Source: Aristaeella hokkaidonensis
Lineage (GTDB): Bacteria > Bacillota > Clostridia > Christensenellales > Aristaeellaceae
DNA length: 64,000 bases
Reading direction: 5' to 3'
Assembly (NCBI RefSeq): GCF_018128945.1
Contig: NZ_CP068393.1
Coordinates: forward strand, 682,001-746,000
The position numbers and the translations under genes were made by a program. Positions 56,149-64,000 of this stretch are shown one piece after another (the first letter of the stretch is position 1; the number at the start of each line of letters is the position of its first letter). A model generated the notes under the pieces. It saw only the letters and a list, made by a program, of their open reading frames with translations, ran no database searches and was not told the DNA's origin.

Positions 56149-58083
56149 ATGCTGTGTCCCAGATGCGGATATTATGCGGAAAAGGAAGAAACTGTCTGCC
56201 CGGAATGCGGAGAAATCCTGACCACCGGCACAGACGCCCCCTACAGCGGCGCCGAAGCCATCCGGCAGGGCAAACGGGCCAGGCTGGCCATCCATGAGGC
56301 TGCCGAAAGGACCATGGAGATCAAGAGAAGACGCCGCAGCGGCGCAAGCCGGGCGACGGTGGAAATGCCTGCACTGAAAGATGAACGGGAGGACGAGGAG
56401 GTTTTCCCGGACTACAGGATTTCTGAATCGGAAATCGCCGGAGAAGAAGGCGGGGAAGAGGTCGTCTTTGAAAGACGGCGCAGAACCGTTTATGACGAGA
56501 ATGATGATATCCGGGAACAAGCCAGGGCTTATACTGAATGGATTGAACAAGGCGGCGGAAAACGGCTGAAGATGGTGAACTGGATGAAGATTGCCATCGC
56601 CGGAGTGGTCCTTTTAGCTATGATTGTAGGCGGAAGCTGGCTGTTCCTTAACAATACAGAGGGCGGACAGAAGGTTATGGCCCGCCTGGGTAAGGAAGCG
56701 ACTTCTGCCGCCCTGTGGGCTGTCGGAGAAGACCTGATGAACAATGGCGATATTGACGGCGCCATCGAGAGTTTTGAAAAGGCAATGCTGCAGGACGAAG
56801 CGGAAGAGCACGTCGACGTAGACGGAATGCTGATGCTGGGAAGCGCATATGAGGCAGCCGGACGGACAGAGGACGCCGCCAAGCTTTACGCGCATATTTA
56901 TGAAGGGACTCCATCCAGGCCGGAGGCTTATGTAAACCATATCCGGATCCTGCTGAACAACGGAAAACTGGCCGACGCAGGCAGGCTGATGAAAATTGCT
57001 TACGAGGAAACCGGTGAAGTTACTTTCCAGACGCAGAGAAGAGACCTGCTGCCGGAAGTGCCGGTTGTGGATCCTGTCGGCGGATACATAGAGCATAAAG
57101 TAACGCTGAACATGTATTCCAATCAGGGATACGACGTTTACTATACCTTTGATGATGACATTGAAAAAGTAAAGCTTCCTCAGGACGGAATACGCTTTAC
57201 CGAAAAGCTTACACTTGACGAAGGAACCTGGAACCTGCGGGCAGTGGCTGTAAACGGCGAACTGGTATCCGACGAAATCAAGGGTACCTATAAGATCATC
57301 ATGCCTTCTCCCCAGATGCCCCAGCCTAATCTTGCGCCGGGAGCTTATAAAACCAGGAAGAAGGTAAGCCTCAGACCCGGCAAGGACAATGAAAAAGACG
57401 ATGATATCCGCATATTTTACACTGTTGACGGATCAACACCAAATGAAGACAGCCCGGAGTTTACCGGAGAACCGATCTTGCTTCCCACCGGACATAAGGT
57501 GACGATTAAAGCAATTGCAGTAAACCAGTACGGCAAGGAATCACAGGTTCAGGAAGTCAGCTACAAGATTGAGGTTAAGCCCTATCCGCTTTCCGCCTGG
57601 GATATAGAAGAAAAGGTCAGCGGACTGGATCTGAACAAAACCACCATGCAGGCATTCCAGGCTGAATACGGTCCAGGGCAGGAAGTTGAGATTGAAACCA
57701 CGAAGAACAGCGGATTCACCACGGCACTTCGGAAATTTGAGTATTCGTGGGGATACGCGGTGATGAACCTGAACAAAAAGACCTGGGTCCTGGTTGAACT
57801 GCGTTTCAATGACAAGGCGACATTCAAGGCGCCGCGTGATACCGGTATCGGAGATCCCAAAGACTACGTTATCGGCAAGTTCAGAGATATGGGACAGGTG
57901 GCCAGCGCCAGCGGGAACCGGGGGCTGTATCATCTGGACAATCTTTCTGACGGTAAGTACCTGGCAAAAGAGAACTCCATCCGATACCGTATTCGAGTGG
58001 ACGGAACGTGGTATCAGCTGAAATATTATCTGAATGATAACGGTACGGTGAAAGAAATCGAGTACCGGTATATTCCGAAATAA
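56149..58083 (+). CDS. Zinc-ribbon membrane protein with TPR and chitobiase-like domains
   Basis: 644 residues. Domains in order: cytoplasmic zinc ribbon (CPRCGYY...CPECGE, 3-22), charged linker, one membrane helix (about 148-170), TPR-like repeats (about 185-290), two beta-sandwich domains resembling the chitobiase C-terminal/CHB_HEX_C type (IFYTVDGSTPNEDS at about 427, and a preceding VYYTFDDDIEKVK version), then an unrecognised C-terminal domain (about 480-644) that ends in YRYIPK. The cytoplasmic ribbon and outer carbohydrate-type modules suggest a transmembrane sensor or assembly factor. Unknown function. Confidence 0.82.
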   Translation: MLCPRCGYYAEKEETVCPECGEILTTGTDAPYSGAEAIRQGKRARLAIHEAAERTMEIKRRRRSGASRATVEMPALKDEREDEEVFPDYRISESEIAGEEGGEEVVFERRRRTVYDENDDIREQARAYTEWIEQGGGKRLKMVNWMKIAIAGVVLLAMIVGGSWLFLNNTEGGQKVMARLGKEATSAALWAVGEDLMNNGDIDGAIESFEKAMLQDEAEEHVDVDGMLMLGSAYEAAGRTEDAAKLYAHIYEGTPSRPEAYVNHIRILLNNGKLADAGRLMKIAYEETGEVTFQTQRRDLLPEVPVVDPVGGYIEHKVTLNMYSNQGYDVYYTFDDDIEKVKLPQDGIRFTEKLTLDEGTWNLRAVAVNGELVSDEIKGTYKIIMPSPQMPQPNLAPGAYKTRKKVSLRPGKDNEKDDDIRIFYTVDGSTPNEDSPEFTGEPILLPTGHKVTIKAIAVNQYGKESQVQEVSYKIEVKPYPLSAWDIEEKVSGLDLNKTTMQAFQAEYGPGQEVEIETTKNSGFTTALRKFEYSWGYAVMNLNKKTWVLVELRFNDKATFKAPRDTGIGDPKDYVIGKFRDMGQVASASGNRGLYHLDNLSDGKYLAKENSIRYRIRVDGTWYQLKYYLNDNGTVKEIEYRYIPK

Positions 58084-58109
58084 AGGATTGAAAGGAATCC
58101 CGGGACACT

Positions 58110-58901
58110 ATGCAGATAACAGATATTCATGCACATGTTTTTCCTGATCCGATCGCAGGAAAAGCATCCGGCAGTATCGGAGCATTTTATCAGATGCCGG
58201 TTCGCCTGGAAGGTACTGTCGGACAATTGCTTGAAAAGGAACAGGAGGCAGGAATCGGGCATGCCTGCATCCATTCAGTCGCACTTGCACCCCATTATGT
58301 TGATTCCATAAACCGGTTTATCGCAGATACCGTAAAGCAGCATCCCGACCGCCTGACAGGGTTCGGCGCGATTCATCCGGACTGTGAAGACATTCCGGGC
58401 CTGATCCGGGAGATCAAGGGAATGGGACTGAAAGGCCTGAAGATCCATCCGGATATGCAGAGGTTTGCCCTGGACAGTCCGGCTGCCATGGAAATGTTTG
58501 CAGCCATTGAGGGTGAACTGCCGATTATTATTCATACCGGTGACCCAAGATTTGAATATTCCAATCCCAGGCGGATGAAAAAGGTGCTGGACGCTTTTCC
58601 GAAACTGGTATGCGTCTGTGCCCACCTGGGAGGATGGAGCGAATGGGACGACGCGAGCAAAATGCTGACAGGATATGAAAACGTCTATGTGGACACGTCG
58701 AGCTCCCTTTACGCATTGAATCCGGAAGAAGCACGGAGACTTATCCGCTGTCACAGCAGGGAACGGGTACTTTTCGGCGCGGATTATCCGATGTGGGTTC
58801 CTTCAGAAGAACTGGAAAGGTTCTACAGACTGGAACTGACGGAGGGAGAAGAGGAGCAGATTCTTTGCTTAAATGCAAAGAATCTGCTTAATGAAAACTG
58901 A
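58110..58901 (+). CDS. Amidohydrolase-family TIM-barrel metal hydrolase
   Basis: 263 residues, Amidohydro_2 family. HxH in ITDIHAHVFP, GLKIHPDMQ, IIIHTGDP, CAHLGG and the metal Asp in FGADYPMW are present. Decarboxylases and lactonases share this fold; substrate unknown. The last 16 residues (from EQILCLN) are encoded by an inverted repeat and end in an ACTTAAG element, whose first TGA is the stop codon. Confidence 0.88.
   Translation: MQITDIHAHVFPDPIAGKASGSIGAFYQMPVRLEGTVGQLLEKEQEAGIGHACIHSVALAPHYVDSINRFIADTVKQHPDRLTGFGAIHPDCEDIPGLIREIKGMGLKGLKIHPDMQRFALDSPAAMEMFAAIEGELPIIIHTGDPRFEYSNPRRMKKVLDAFPKLVCVCAHLGGWSEWDDASKMLTGYENVYVDTSSSLYALNPEEARRLIRCHSRERVLFGADYPMWVPSEELERFYRLELTEGEEEQILCLNAKNLLNEN
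58855..58888 (+). repeat. Inverted repeat within the amidohydrolase gene end
   Basis: AGCAGATTCTTTGC (58855-58868) pairs perfectly with GCAAAGAATCTGCT (58875-58888). The reading frame runs through both arms before stopping in the repeat that follows. Confidence 0.85.
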
Positions 58902-58926
58902 AAACTTAAGACTTAAGACATAAAAA
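58889..58926. repeat. ACTTAAG heptamer element
   Basis: taatgaaaactgaaaactta followed by agacttaagacataaaaata. It supplies the stop codon of the amidohydrolase gene and leads into a terminator. Confidence 0.8.
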
Positions 58927-58929
58927 TAC

Positions 58930-58964
58930 GGGGCGGTGAAAGATTTCACCGCCCCGGTTTTTTA
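58930..58964. terminator. Bidirectional terminator between convergent genes
   Basis: GGGGCGGTGAA pairs with TTCACCGCCCC, with TTTTTT on the plus strand and TATTTTTATG on the minus strand. Confidence 0.88.
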
Positions 58965-59165
58965 CGGGTCGAAAAGGGTGCAGCCCATGGATTTGAATTC
59001 TTCGATCTTTTTGAGAAGGATGTCCTCGGAAAGCTGGAAATGGTTTGCGAGGCAGGAAAGACAGAAGAATTCTGTGGCACCGCGGTTAATCAGTTTACGG
59101 GTCAGTGCTGTTTCATCCTTTGACAGGAGAGCACCACAGCGGACGCATCTATCCTGTTCAGCCAC
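58962..59165 (-). CDS. Small zinc-ribbon protein
   Basis: 67 residues with CVRCG near the N-terminus and CLSCL about 26 residues later, a likely zinc ribbon. The C-terminal half is helical (LSEDILLKKIEEFK). It overlaps the alpha-galactosidase gene by 8 bases and is translated from the same mRNA. Unknown function. Confidence 0.82.
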   Translation of the reverse strand: MAEQDRCVRCGALLSKDETALTRKLINRGATEFFCLSCLANHFQLSEDILLKKIEEFKSMGCTLFDP

Positions 59166-60348
59166 GGGCGGGCACCAGCGAACAGAGATACAGTTTCATA
59201 TCATGACCGGGAACCGTGGGATTGAAATAATCAGCCTTCCTGCCAAGAACTTCACCGGTAAAGGCATCACGGACTTCAAGGGCGAAGCCGGAGGAAACAG
59301 GCAGCCCGAGGTCGACAAGTTCGCAATGCATGCAGGTTTCTGCCTCGGAAAGATTGATGAATGCCAGGGCAAACTCACCTCCGGACAGATGACGGAAAAG
59401 GGTGAAGGATGAATCCGGAAGCTCACGCCAGGGGAACTCGCCCTCCTTTGGTTCCGGATTGGATGTGAAGACAGAGCCGCGGCGAATCAGGAAGGGAGGA
59501 CGGCATTCCTCATCCTGGTCAATGCGGAGGAGGTCTTTATTCTGCATGAGCGCAACATATTCCGGCTTCAGGGAACGGAGATCCGCACCCATCATCAGGG
59601 GTACACCGCAGAGGCACCACAGGGCAAACTGCAGACGGTACTCTTCATAGGTACATACCTTACCAAAGCCGACGTTGCCTTTGCCACACATTCCCACGGT
59701 GAGCATGTCCATATCATTGAAGCAGTCCGTTCCGCTCATGCAGAGGTTATCCAGCTGGGATTTGAAGATATCAGTGAAGGAAACATAATTATCCATGATA
59801 TCCCCGGTGGAACGGTACATATGGGCACCCCGGCTGCGCATCCATTTCCAGGGATCATGACGTCCCCAGTTACATGCTGAAAAGAGAATATCCCGTCCGG
59901 AGGCTTTCAGCGCCATCGCCATGGTCTGATAACGGTTACGGCAGTCCCCGGATTCCGGGAAATTGCAGAAATCGTATTTCAGGAAGTCCACGCCCCAGGA
60001 GGCAAAGGTTTGCGCATCCACAAACTCGTGATCATAGCTGGAGGGGTAACCCGCACAGGTCATGACGCCGGCACAGGAATACATGCCGAATTTAAGCCCT
60101 TTGTGGTGGACATAATCCGCCAGTTCCTTCATTCCATGAGGGAATTTTTCCGGATCAGGAACAAGCAGGCCGTTTTCATCCCGATCACGAAGGGACCAGC
60201 AGTCATCGATGACCAGATAGTTATAGCCGGCAGCAAGCCAGCCCTGATCCACCATAAAATCGGCCATTTCACGGATCAAAGCATCGCTGATATGTTCACC
60301 AAAAGTATTCCAGGAATTCCATCCGAGAGGGGGAAGAGAAGCAAGCAT
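59158..60348 (-). CDS. GH27 alpha-galactosidase-type glycoside hydrolase
   Basis: 396 residues, no signal peptide, so cytoplasmic. N-terminal PPLGWNSWNTFG is the GH27 signature; the nucleophile Asp is in DFLKYDFCN and the acid/base Asp in YRSTGDIMD. A C-terminal beta domain completes the usual architecture. It likely cleaves terminal alpha-galactose (plant galacto-oligosaccharides). The ATG at 60348 has GAGGTG 7-8 bases upstream; a longer frame to 60471 would translate a heptamer repeat. A cre-like site overlaps its promoter. Confidence 0.93.
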   Translation of the reverse strand: MLASLPPLGWNSWNTFGEHISDALIREMADFMVDQGWLAAGYNYLVIDDCWSLRDRDENGLLVPDPEKFPHGMKELADYVHHKGLKFGMYSCAGVMTCAGYPSSYDHEFVDAQTFASWGVDFLKYDFCNFPESGDCRNRYQTMAMALKASGRDILFSACNWGRHDPWKWMRSRGAHMYRSTGDIMDNYVSFTDIFKSQLDNLCMSGTDCFNDMDMLTVGMCGKGNVGFGKVCTYEEYRLQFALWCLCGVPLMMGADLRSLKPEYVALMQNKDLLRIDQDEECRPPFLIRRGSVFTSNPEPKEGEFPWRELPDSSFTLFRHLSGGEFALAFINLSEAETCMHCELVDLGLPVSSGFALEVRDAFTGEVLGRKADYFNPTVPGHDMKLYLCSLVPARG

Positions 60349-60364
60349 GGTATTCACCTCATAT

Positions 60365-60402
60365 TGTAATTCAGAATTCAGAATTATGAATTCAGAATTA
60401 TA
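60365..60402. repeat. AATTCAG heptamer repeat in the alpha-galactosidase leader
   Basis: Five heptamers (aattcagaattcagaattat and continuation) lie between promoter and ribosome-binding site, so they are transcribed in the 5' leader. Confidence 0.85.
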
Positions 60403-60420
60403 GTGTCTTATATGAACACG

Positions 60421-60458
60421 ATTATATATGGTCACAAAAGAAAATGCAAACGTTTCGA
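60421..60458 (-). promoter_or_regulatory. Alpha-galactosidase promoter with cre-like operator
   Basis: Minus strand TTGCAT (60444-60449), 17 bases, TATAAT (60421-60426). TCGAAACGTTTGCA (60445-60458, minus sense) overlaps the -35 box. It differs from the CcpA cre pattern TGNAANCGNWNNCA at one fixed position, and its core AAACGTTT is palindromic, as for LacI-family operators. Confidence 0.65.
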
Positions 60459-60479
60459 GTTTTAAAAACAAAAAGAAAA

Positions 60480-60518
60480 TTCACAATTCGGAATTATGAA
60501 TTGTGAATTATGAATTAA
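60480..60518. repeat. AATTCAT/AATTGTG heptamer repeat
   Basis: attcacaattcggaattatg followed by aattgtgaattatgaatta. Unlike most copies it is also an inverted repeat (TTCACAATTC/GAATTGTGAA). Confidence 0.75.
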
Positions 60519-61399
60519 AACGGCGGGTCGATGGTGAAGGTTTTGCCGTCGAGGGCAGGAAGACGACCGTCGGTGTCAATGGTGAGGGAGACAGCGCAGA
60601 GTTTCAGGCTGCGGGCTTTTTCCCGGCGGTTGAAATCGCGGTCTCCGTAAAGGTCGTCACCCAGCAGCGGATGACCCAGAGCAGCCAGATGTGCCCTGAT
60701 CTGATGGGTGCGGCCGGTGATCAGATGAACGCGAAGACGGGAAACAGGGCCGCTTTCCAGTGTTTCATAACCGGTGGAGACTGGCTTTGCCCCCGGTTCC
60801 TGATGATCCGTGATACGAACCCGGGCATGAAGCGCATCCTTTACCAGCCAGGCGTGACAGACAGCCTCCGGTGGCTTCATGATTCCGCGTACGAGACAGA
60901 CATAGTATTTTTCAAGCTTGCGGCTGCGGAAGACGTCCTGCAAGATATCAAGCGCCTGCTGATTTTTCGCAAAAAGGCACAATCCGCAGGTCTTGTTGTC
61001 CAGACGATGACAGGCAGCAGGAGGGAAAGCGTCAGGATTGGTCCGGCGGACATATTCCTGGCACAGATTCGTCAGAGTGACACCGCCGCGGGCATCCGGC
61101 TCCACACTGATGCCGGCCCGCTTATTAACCAGGAGCACGTCATCATCCTCATATACAACAGGAAGGGAGGGAGCAGCAGAGAAACTGCCGGACGATGTAT
61201 CGGGAATATAAACTTTCAGGCATTGACCTTCCTGTAAACGCTGATCACGGGAAACCCGGACACCATCAAGCTTTACATCCCGGGAAGCAAAGATACGACG
61301 AAGCACACTCTCCGGCAGATCAGGGAGAGCGGAACGAAGATAGTCCGCAACACGCTGTCCGACAGCGTCTCTGGGGATGATTATTTCTTTCAGCGGCAT
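60515..61399 (-). CDS. RluA-family pseudouridine synthase
   Basis: 294 residues. An N-terminal S4 RNA-binding domain (about 14-75) precedes the catalytic domain. Catalytic Asp in HRLDNKTCG (the family usually has HRLDxxTSG; here Cys-Gly), plus GRTHQIRAHLAALGHPLLGD. It modifies 23S rRNA or tRNA uridines. It follows the unknown gene ending at 61401 without a gap. Confidence 0.94.
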   Translation of the reverse strand: MPLKEIIIPRDAVGQRVADYLRSALPDLPESVLRRIFASRDVKLDGVRVSRDQRLQEGQCLKVYIPDTSSGSFSAAPSLPVVYEDDDVLLVNKRAGISVEPDARGGVTLTNLCQEYVRRTNPDAFPPAACHRLDNKTCGLCLFAKNQQALDILQDVFRSRKLEKYYVCLVRGIMKPPEAVCHAWLVKDALHARVRITDHQEPGAKPVSTGYETLESGPVSRLRVHLITGRTHQIRAHLAALGHPLLGDDLYGDRDFNRREKARSLKLCAVSLTIDTDGRLPALDGKTFTIDPPF

Positions 61400-61400
61400 A

Positions 61401-62447
61401 TTACTGTACCTGCGAAGTGCTCAGATCCAGCCAGCGGGGCACACGATCACACAGATCCTTCAGGGCGGACCGCATTTCAGGTGTGGGCTGACAGATCAGG
61501 AGGGAAGAGAGAACTTCAAGCATGTCTTTCCAGGGAACTTCCTGTTTTGCAAGGATGATCAGATCTTCCACAGCGTCTTCCGGCGTTATTTCGGGACGAG
61601 TGGCTCCCTGCAGAACGGAAAGCATCTGTTCATACAGCGGAGATTCCAGATCATTGATACTTTCGGAGGCTTTGGAAAGAGCTTCAGGATCCATTTCAGT
61701 ATAGGATATATCCATCATACGTTCCGGATCCGCCAGACCCGGATGAATCAGCAGCAGACTGCCGGAACGATTATATACATAATCATAGCCTGAAATCAGG
61801 AATCGATCAACCAGATCTGGCCTGTTTTCAGCAAAGGTGCCCTTCAGAAGGGCCAGCATATCACGCGCAGGGCCGGAAGCCTGTACGGCACCAAGAAGAT
61901 ACAGGGTATTGTCGATTCTTTCATGTACCTGTTCCACGATTGTCCTGACGTCCCGGTGACTGTCCCCGGCCAGGAGCATGAGGACGGTGGCACAAAGCTG
62001 GGAGGGAAGGATCAGGGCAGCATTGGAGCCCACGTTTTCCACACGACACCAGAGACGGCGCACCAGTCCCCGGGCAGGGATCAGTTCGTTCCAGTCATTG
62101 AGCGGCGTACGGCCGCCAAAGAGCATAACACGGACCAGCAGGTCATGTTCTTCCACGGAGAGCAGGGCAGCTTCCTGGGCGAAAGAATGAAGTACGCGGT
62201 TCCGAAGCTCCTCTACCGTATGGAGTACAGGATGAAGAACCCGCCTGGCAGATTTGCGGTCTTCCTCCGCGAAAAAGGAGATATCATACAGTTTTTCCGC
62301 ATCCACGTCGCTGCAGTCAGGTTCAAAAAGACAACGGGAAGGAAGGCCTGCGAGATCTTTCTCGCAGGCCTCCAATTGATCTGCCCGCAGAACGCTCATG
62401 GTCTTGTCAGCCCAGTGAAGGGAGCGGGTATTGGTTTGCCTCAGCAT
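61401..62447 (-). CDS. Protein of unknown function
   Basis: 348 residues, soluble, Leu-rich and mainly helical, with no signal peptide, membrane helix or catalytic motif that I recognise. Its end abuts the RluA-type gene by 1 base and its start lies about 21 bases after ilvE, so the three form an operon with ilvE first. Not recognised. Confidence 0.75.
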   Translation of the reverse strand: MLRQTNTRSLHWADKTMSVLRADQLEACEKDLAGLPSRCLFEPDCSDVDAEKLYDISFFAEEDRKSARRVLHPVLHTVEELRNRVLHSFAQEAALLSVEEHDLLVRVMLFGGRTPLNDWNELIPARGLVRRLWCRVENVGSNAALILPSQLCATVLMLLAGDSHRDVRTIVEQVHERIDNTLYLLGAVQASGPARDMLALLKGTFAENRPDLVDRFLISGYDYVYNRSGSLLLIHPGLADPERMMDISYTEMDPEALSKASESINDLESPLYEQMLSVLQGATRPEITPEDAVEDLIILAKQEVPWKDMLEVLSSLLICQPTPEMRSALKDLCDRVPRWLDLSTSQVQ

Positions 62448-62468
62448 TGAGGTTGGATTCCTTTCAAA

Positions 62469-63536
62469 TTACAGTTTGATGATCCAGCCGAATTTGTCTT
62501 CCAGACGCCCGTACTGAATCCCGGTGAGTGTATCATACAGGCTCTGGGCGACCTTGCCGATTCCGCCATCACCGATGGTGATCTTTTCATCCTTCATGGC
62601 CAGGGTGCCGACGGGGCTGATGACCGCGGCTGTACCGGTGCCGAAGGCTTCGGTCAGCTTGCCGGACTTTGCGTCCGCGAAGATTTCATTGATATCCAGA
62701 CGCTCTTCCTCGGCTTCATAACCCATGGAGCGGGCAAGCGTCAGCACGCTGTCGCGGGTGATACCGGGGAGAATGGAACCGTTCAGCTTGGGGGTAACAA
62801 TCTTGTTGCCATAGGCAAACATCATGTTCATGGAGCCGACTTCCTCAACGTACTTCTGCTCCACACCATCCAGCCACAGCACCTGGGAGAAACCCTTCTT
62901 CTCGGCAACGTCACCGGCGAGAATGGAGGCTGCGTAGTTACCGGCGCACTTGGTAAAGCCAACGCCGCCGCGAACCGCACGCACGTATGCATCTTCAACA
63001 TAGATACTGACGGGCTTCAGGCCTTCTTTATAGTAGGCACCCACGGGGCTGAGGATGATATAGAACAGATACTTTTTGGAAGCATGCACACCCAGGCCGA
63101 CATCCATGGAGATCATGGTGGGGCGAATGTAGAGGGAAGTGCCGTCCAGGTGCGGAACCCAGGCTTCCTCAATACGAACCAGCTGCTTCAGGCCTTCCAG
63201 GGCAGTTTCCTCATCCAGAGCGGGCATGCCCATGCGCTCTGCGCTGCGGGTCATGCGGGCGAGGTTGGCCTGGGGACGGAAGAGCTGCAGGCCGCCGTCA
63301 GCACGACGATAGCATTTGGTTCCTTCAAAAATGGCCTGGCCGTAATGGAGAACCATGGCGGCAGGATCCAGCGCAAAATCAGCGTAGGGTACGATGCGGG
63401 CGTTGTTCCAGCCGACACCCTGTTCATAGTCCATGAGGAACATATGGTCGGTAAAAATCCGGCCGAAACCGAGGGCAGACTCGTCCGCGGGTTTCTGTTT
63501 GAGATTCTGTGAAAGCGTTACTTTGATGTCCAGCAT
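62469..63536 (-). CDS. ilvE: Branched-chain amino acid aminotransferase
   Basis: 355 residues, fold-type IV PLP enzyme of the long BCAT branch. PLP-binding Lys in GFTKCAGNYAASILA; other motifs HYGQAIFEGTKCYR, LWLDGVEQKYVEEVGSMN and SILPGITRDSVLTLA-type segments agree. It transfers amino groups between Val/Leu/Ile and 2-oxoglutarate. No T-box or leader peptide is visible in the 80 bases upstream; a TATAAT -10 lies at 63572-63577 (minus). Confidence 0.96.
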   Translation of the reverse strand: MLDIKVTLSQNLKQKPADESALGFGRIFTDHMFLMDYEQGVGWNNARIVPYADFALDPAAMVLHYGQAIFEGTKCYRRADGGLQLFRPQANLARMTRSAERMGMPALDEETALEGLKQLVRIEEAWVPHLDGTSLYIRPTMISMDVGLGVHASKKYLFYIILSPVGAYYKEGLKPVSIYVEDAYVRAVRGGVGFTKCAGNYAASILAGDVAEKKGFSQVLWLDGVEQKYVEEVGSMNMMFAYGNKIVTPKLNGSILPGITRDSVLTLARSMGYEAEEERLDINEIFADAKSGKLTEAFGTGTAAVISPVGTLAMKDEKITIGDGGIGKVAQSLYDTLTGIQYGRLEDKFGWIIKL

Positions 63537-63571
63537 GTCAGTTCCTTCTTTCCCATAAAATGATTGGAGAT

Positions 63572-63577
63572 ATTATA
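63572..63577 (-). promoter_or_regulatory. Probable -10 box of ilvE
   Basis: Perfect TATAAT on the minus strand about 36 bases before the ATG; the -35 region is weak. Confidence 0.5.
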
Positions 63578-63618
63578 CGCCCGGCAGACCAAAAATGAAT
63601 GGACTTTTTCTGTACTGA

Positions 63619-64000
63619 TTACAGTTCATCCAGAATGTCGTCCAGGGCAATGGGGAAGGTAATAAGATCTGTTCCTTCCGGTACCTCGTCCAGAATATCA
63701 TAAGGCTGCAGATAGAAAACAGGATCGCCGTTTTCATCCAGATAGAAATCTTCAGAAGGGAAGAAGAATGATTCCAGATCTTCTTCTGACAGGTTGCTGC
63801 TGTCAATGATGTCATCATTCTCTTCGATTATGCTCCAGACCATCTGCCGTACCAGCGTTTCTGCTTTCTCTGTCTGGTACTCCTGAAGCCATTCATCGTT
63901 TTCAGCAGGGGAAAGGATCCCGAGCAGCATAGGCAGTGAATAGGTGGATCCGTTTATACCGTTTTTCCTGGAAAAGACGTGCCCTTTCCACGTAACCTGT
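63619..64000 (-). CDS. DUF3298/RsiV-like protein, C-terminal part
   Basis: The frame stays open to the window edge, so the N-terminus is missing; 126 codons are visible. The end pattern DFYLDENGDPVFYLQPYDI followed by PEGTDLITFPI matches the C-terminal DUF3298 domain of RsiV-type anti-sigma factors and related secreted proteins. An internal ATG at 63930 is not likely to be the start. Membrane anchor and any anti-sigma part lie outside the window. Confidence 0.75.
   Translation of the reverse strand, partial: QVTWKGHVFSRKNGINGSTYSLPMLLGILSPAENDEWLQEYQTEKAETLVRQMVWSIIEENDDIIDSSNLSEEDLESFFFPSEDFYLDENGDPVFYLQPYDILDEVPEGTDLITFPIALDDILDEL

Noticed and set aside
60349..60471. N-terminal extension of the alpha-galactosidase frame
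   Set aside because: It crosses the promoter and a heptamer repeat; the ATG at 60348 fits the family's N-terminus and has a ribosome-binding site.
63537..63618. T-box or amino-acid leader upstream of ilvE
   Set aside because: The gap is only about 80 bases and shows neither a T-box sequence nor a leader peptide.

Overview
The window looks like a chromosome segment of an anaerobic Clostridia-type Bacillota. It has strong AGGAGG-type ribosome-binding sites, several TTG starts, ECF vitamin transporter modules, a tetrahydrofolate riboswitch in front of folT, a DUF951 protein, an EF-G-2-like GTPase and a MoxR/DUF58/transglutaminase cluster. I saw no prophage, insertion sequence, CRISPR array, rRNA or tRNA gene. 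The species cannot be named from the sequence alone.

Layout. 1-1138: 3' part of an NADP-isocitrate dehydrogenase, then a promoter-to-terminator ncRNA that resembles 6S RNA. 1145-5201: an MMPL exporter divergent from a TetR regulator, then an AraC/GyrI-like regulator. 5312-8545 (minus): a four-gene operon built on a MotA/TolQ-like and a MotB/OmpA-like protein (a ZorAB-like motor) plus two small membrane proteins. 8899-10478: sirtuin and a DUF308 protein. 10893-16636: oligopeptide ABC transporter oppABCDF. 16783-22575: asd, THF riboswitch-folT, nth, a secreted protein, DUF951, murI. 23383-30964: EF-G-2-like GTPase, then a secreted flavinylated reductase beside Gx transporter/ApbE/NusG-II genes, which together suggest extracellular flavin electron transfer. 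31046-36907 (minus): metallophosphoesterase, ecfA1-ecfA2-ecfT, truA and a FAD oxidoreductase. 36995-45372: flavin reductase, GNAT enzyme, a 1395-residue SH3b surface protein, a 35-residue membrane microprotein, a CapA-like protein and a metallo-beta-lactamase-fold enzyme. 45535-50026 (minus): transglutaminase, DUF58, MoxR. 50255-58901: acpS, phosphohexomutase, a YesL-like protein, methyltransferase, Hsp33, two proteins of unknown role and an amidohydrolase. 58962-64000 (minus): GH27 alpha-galactosidase with a zinc-ribbon partner, an RluA-type synthase, an unknown protein, ilvE and a truncated DUF3298-like protein.

The most unusual feature is the intergenic DNA. Three kinds of structure recur: (i) arrays of small perfect hairpins joined by fixed linkers (TGAAATAT, or ATGATAT in one array); (ii) runs of degenerate heptamers (AATTCAG, ACTTAAG, GTGAAGA or GAACAAT types) that have entered reading frames at least twice and are translated in frame; (iii) extended terminator hairpins whose 5' arm is the last codons and stop codon of the gene, so that the gene end is mirrored downstream, often with a type (i) or (ii) element starting immediately after it at an AATGA boundary. 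These patterns, the motor-like operon and the flavin electron-transfer locus are the best leads.
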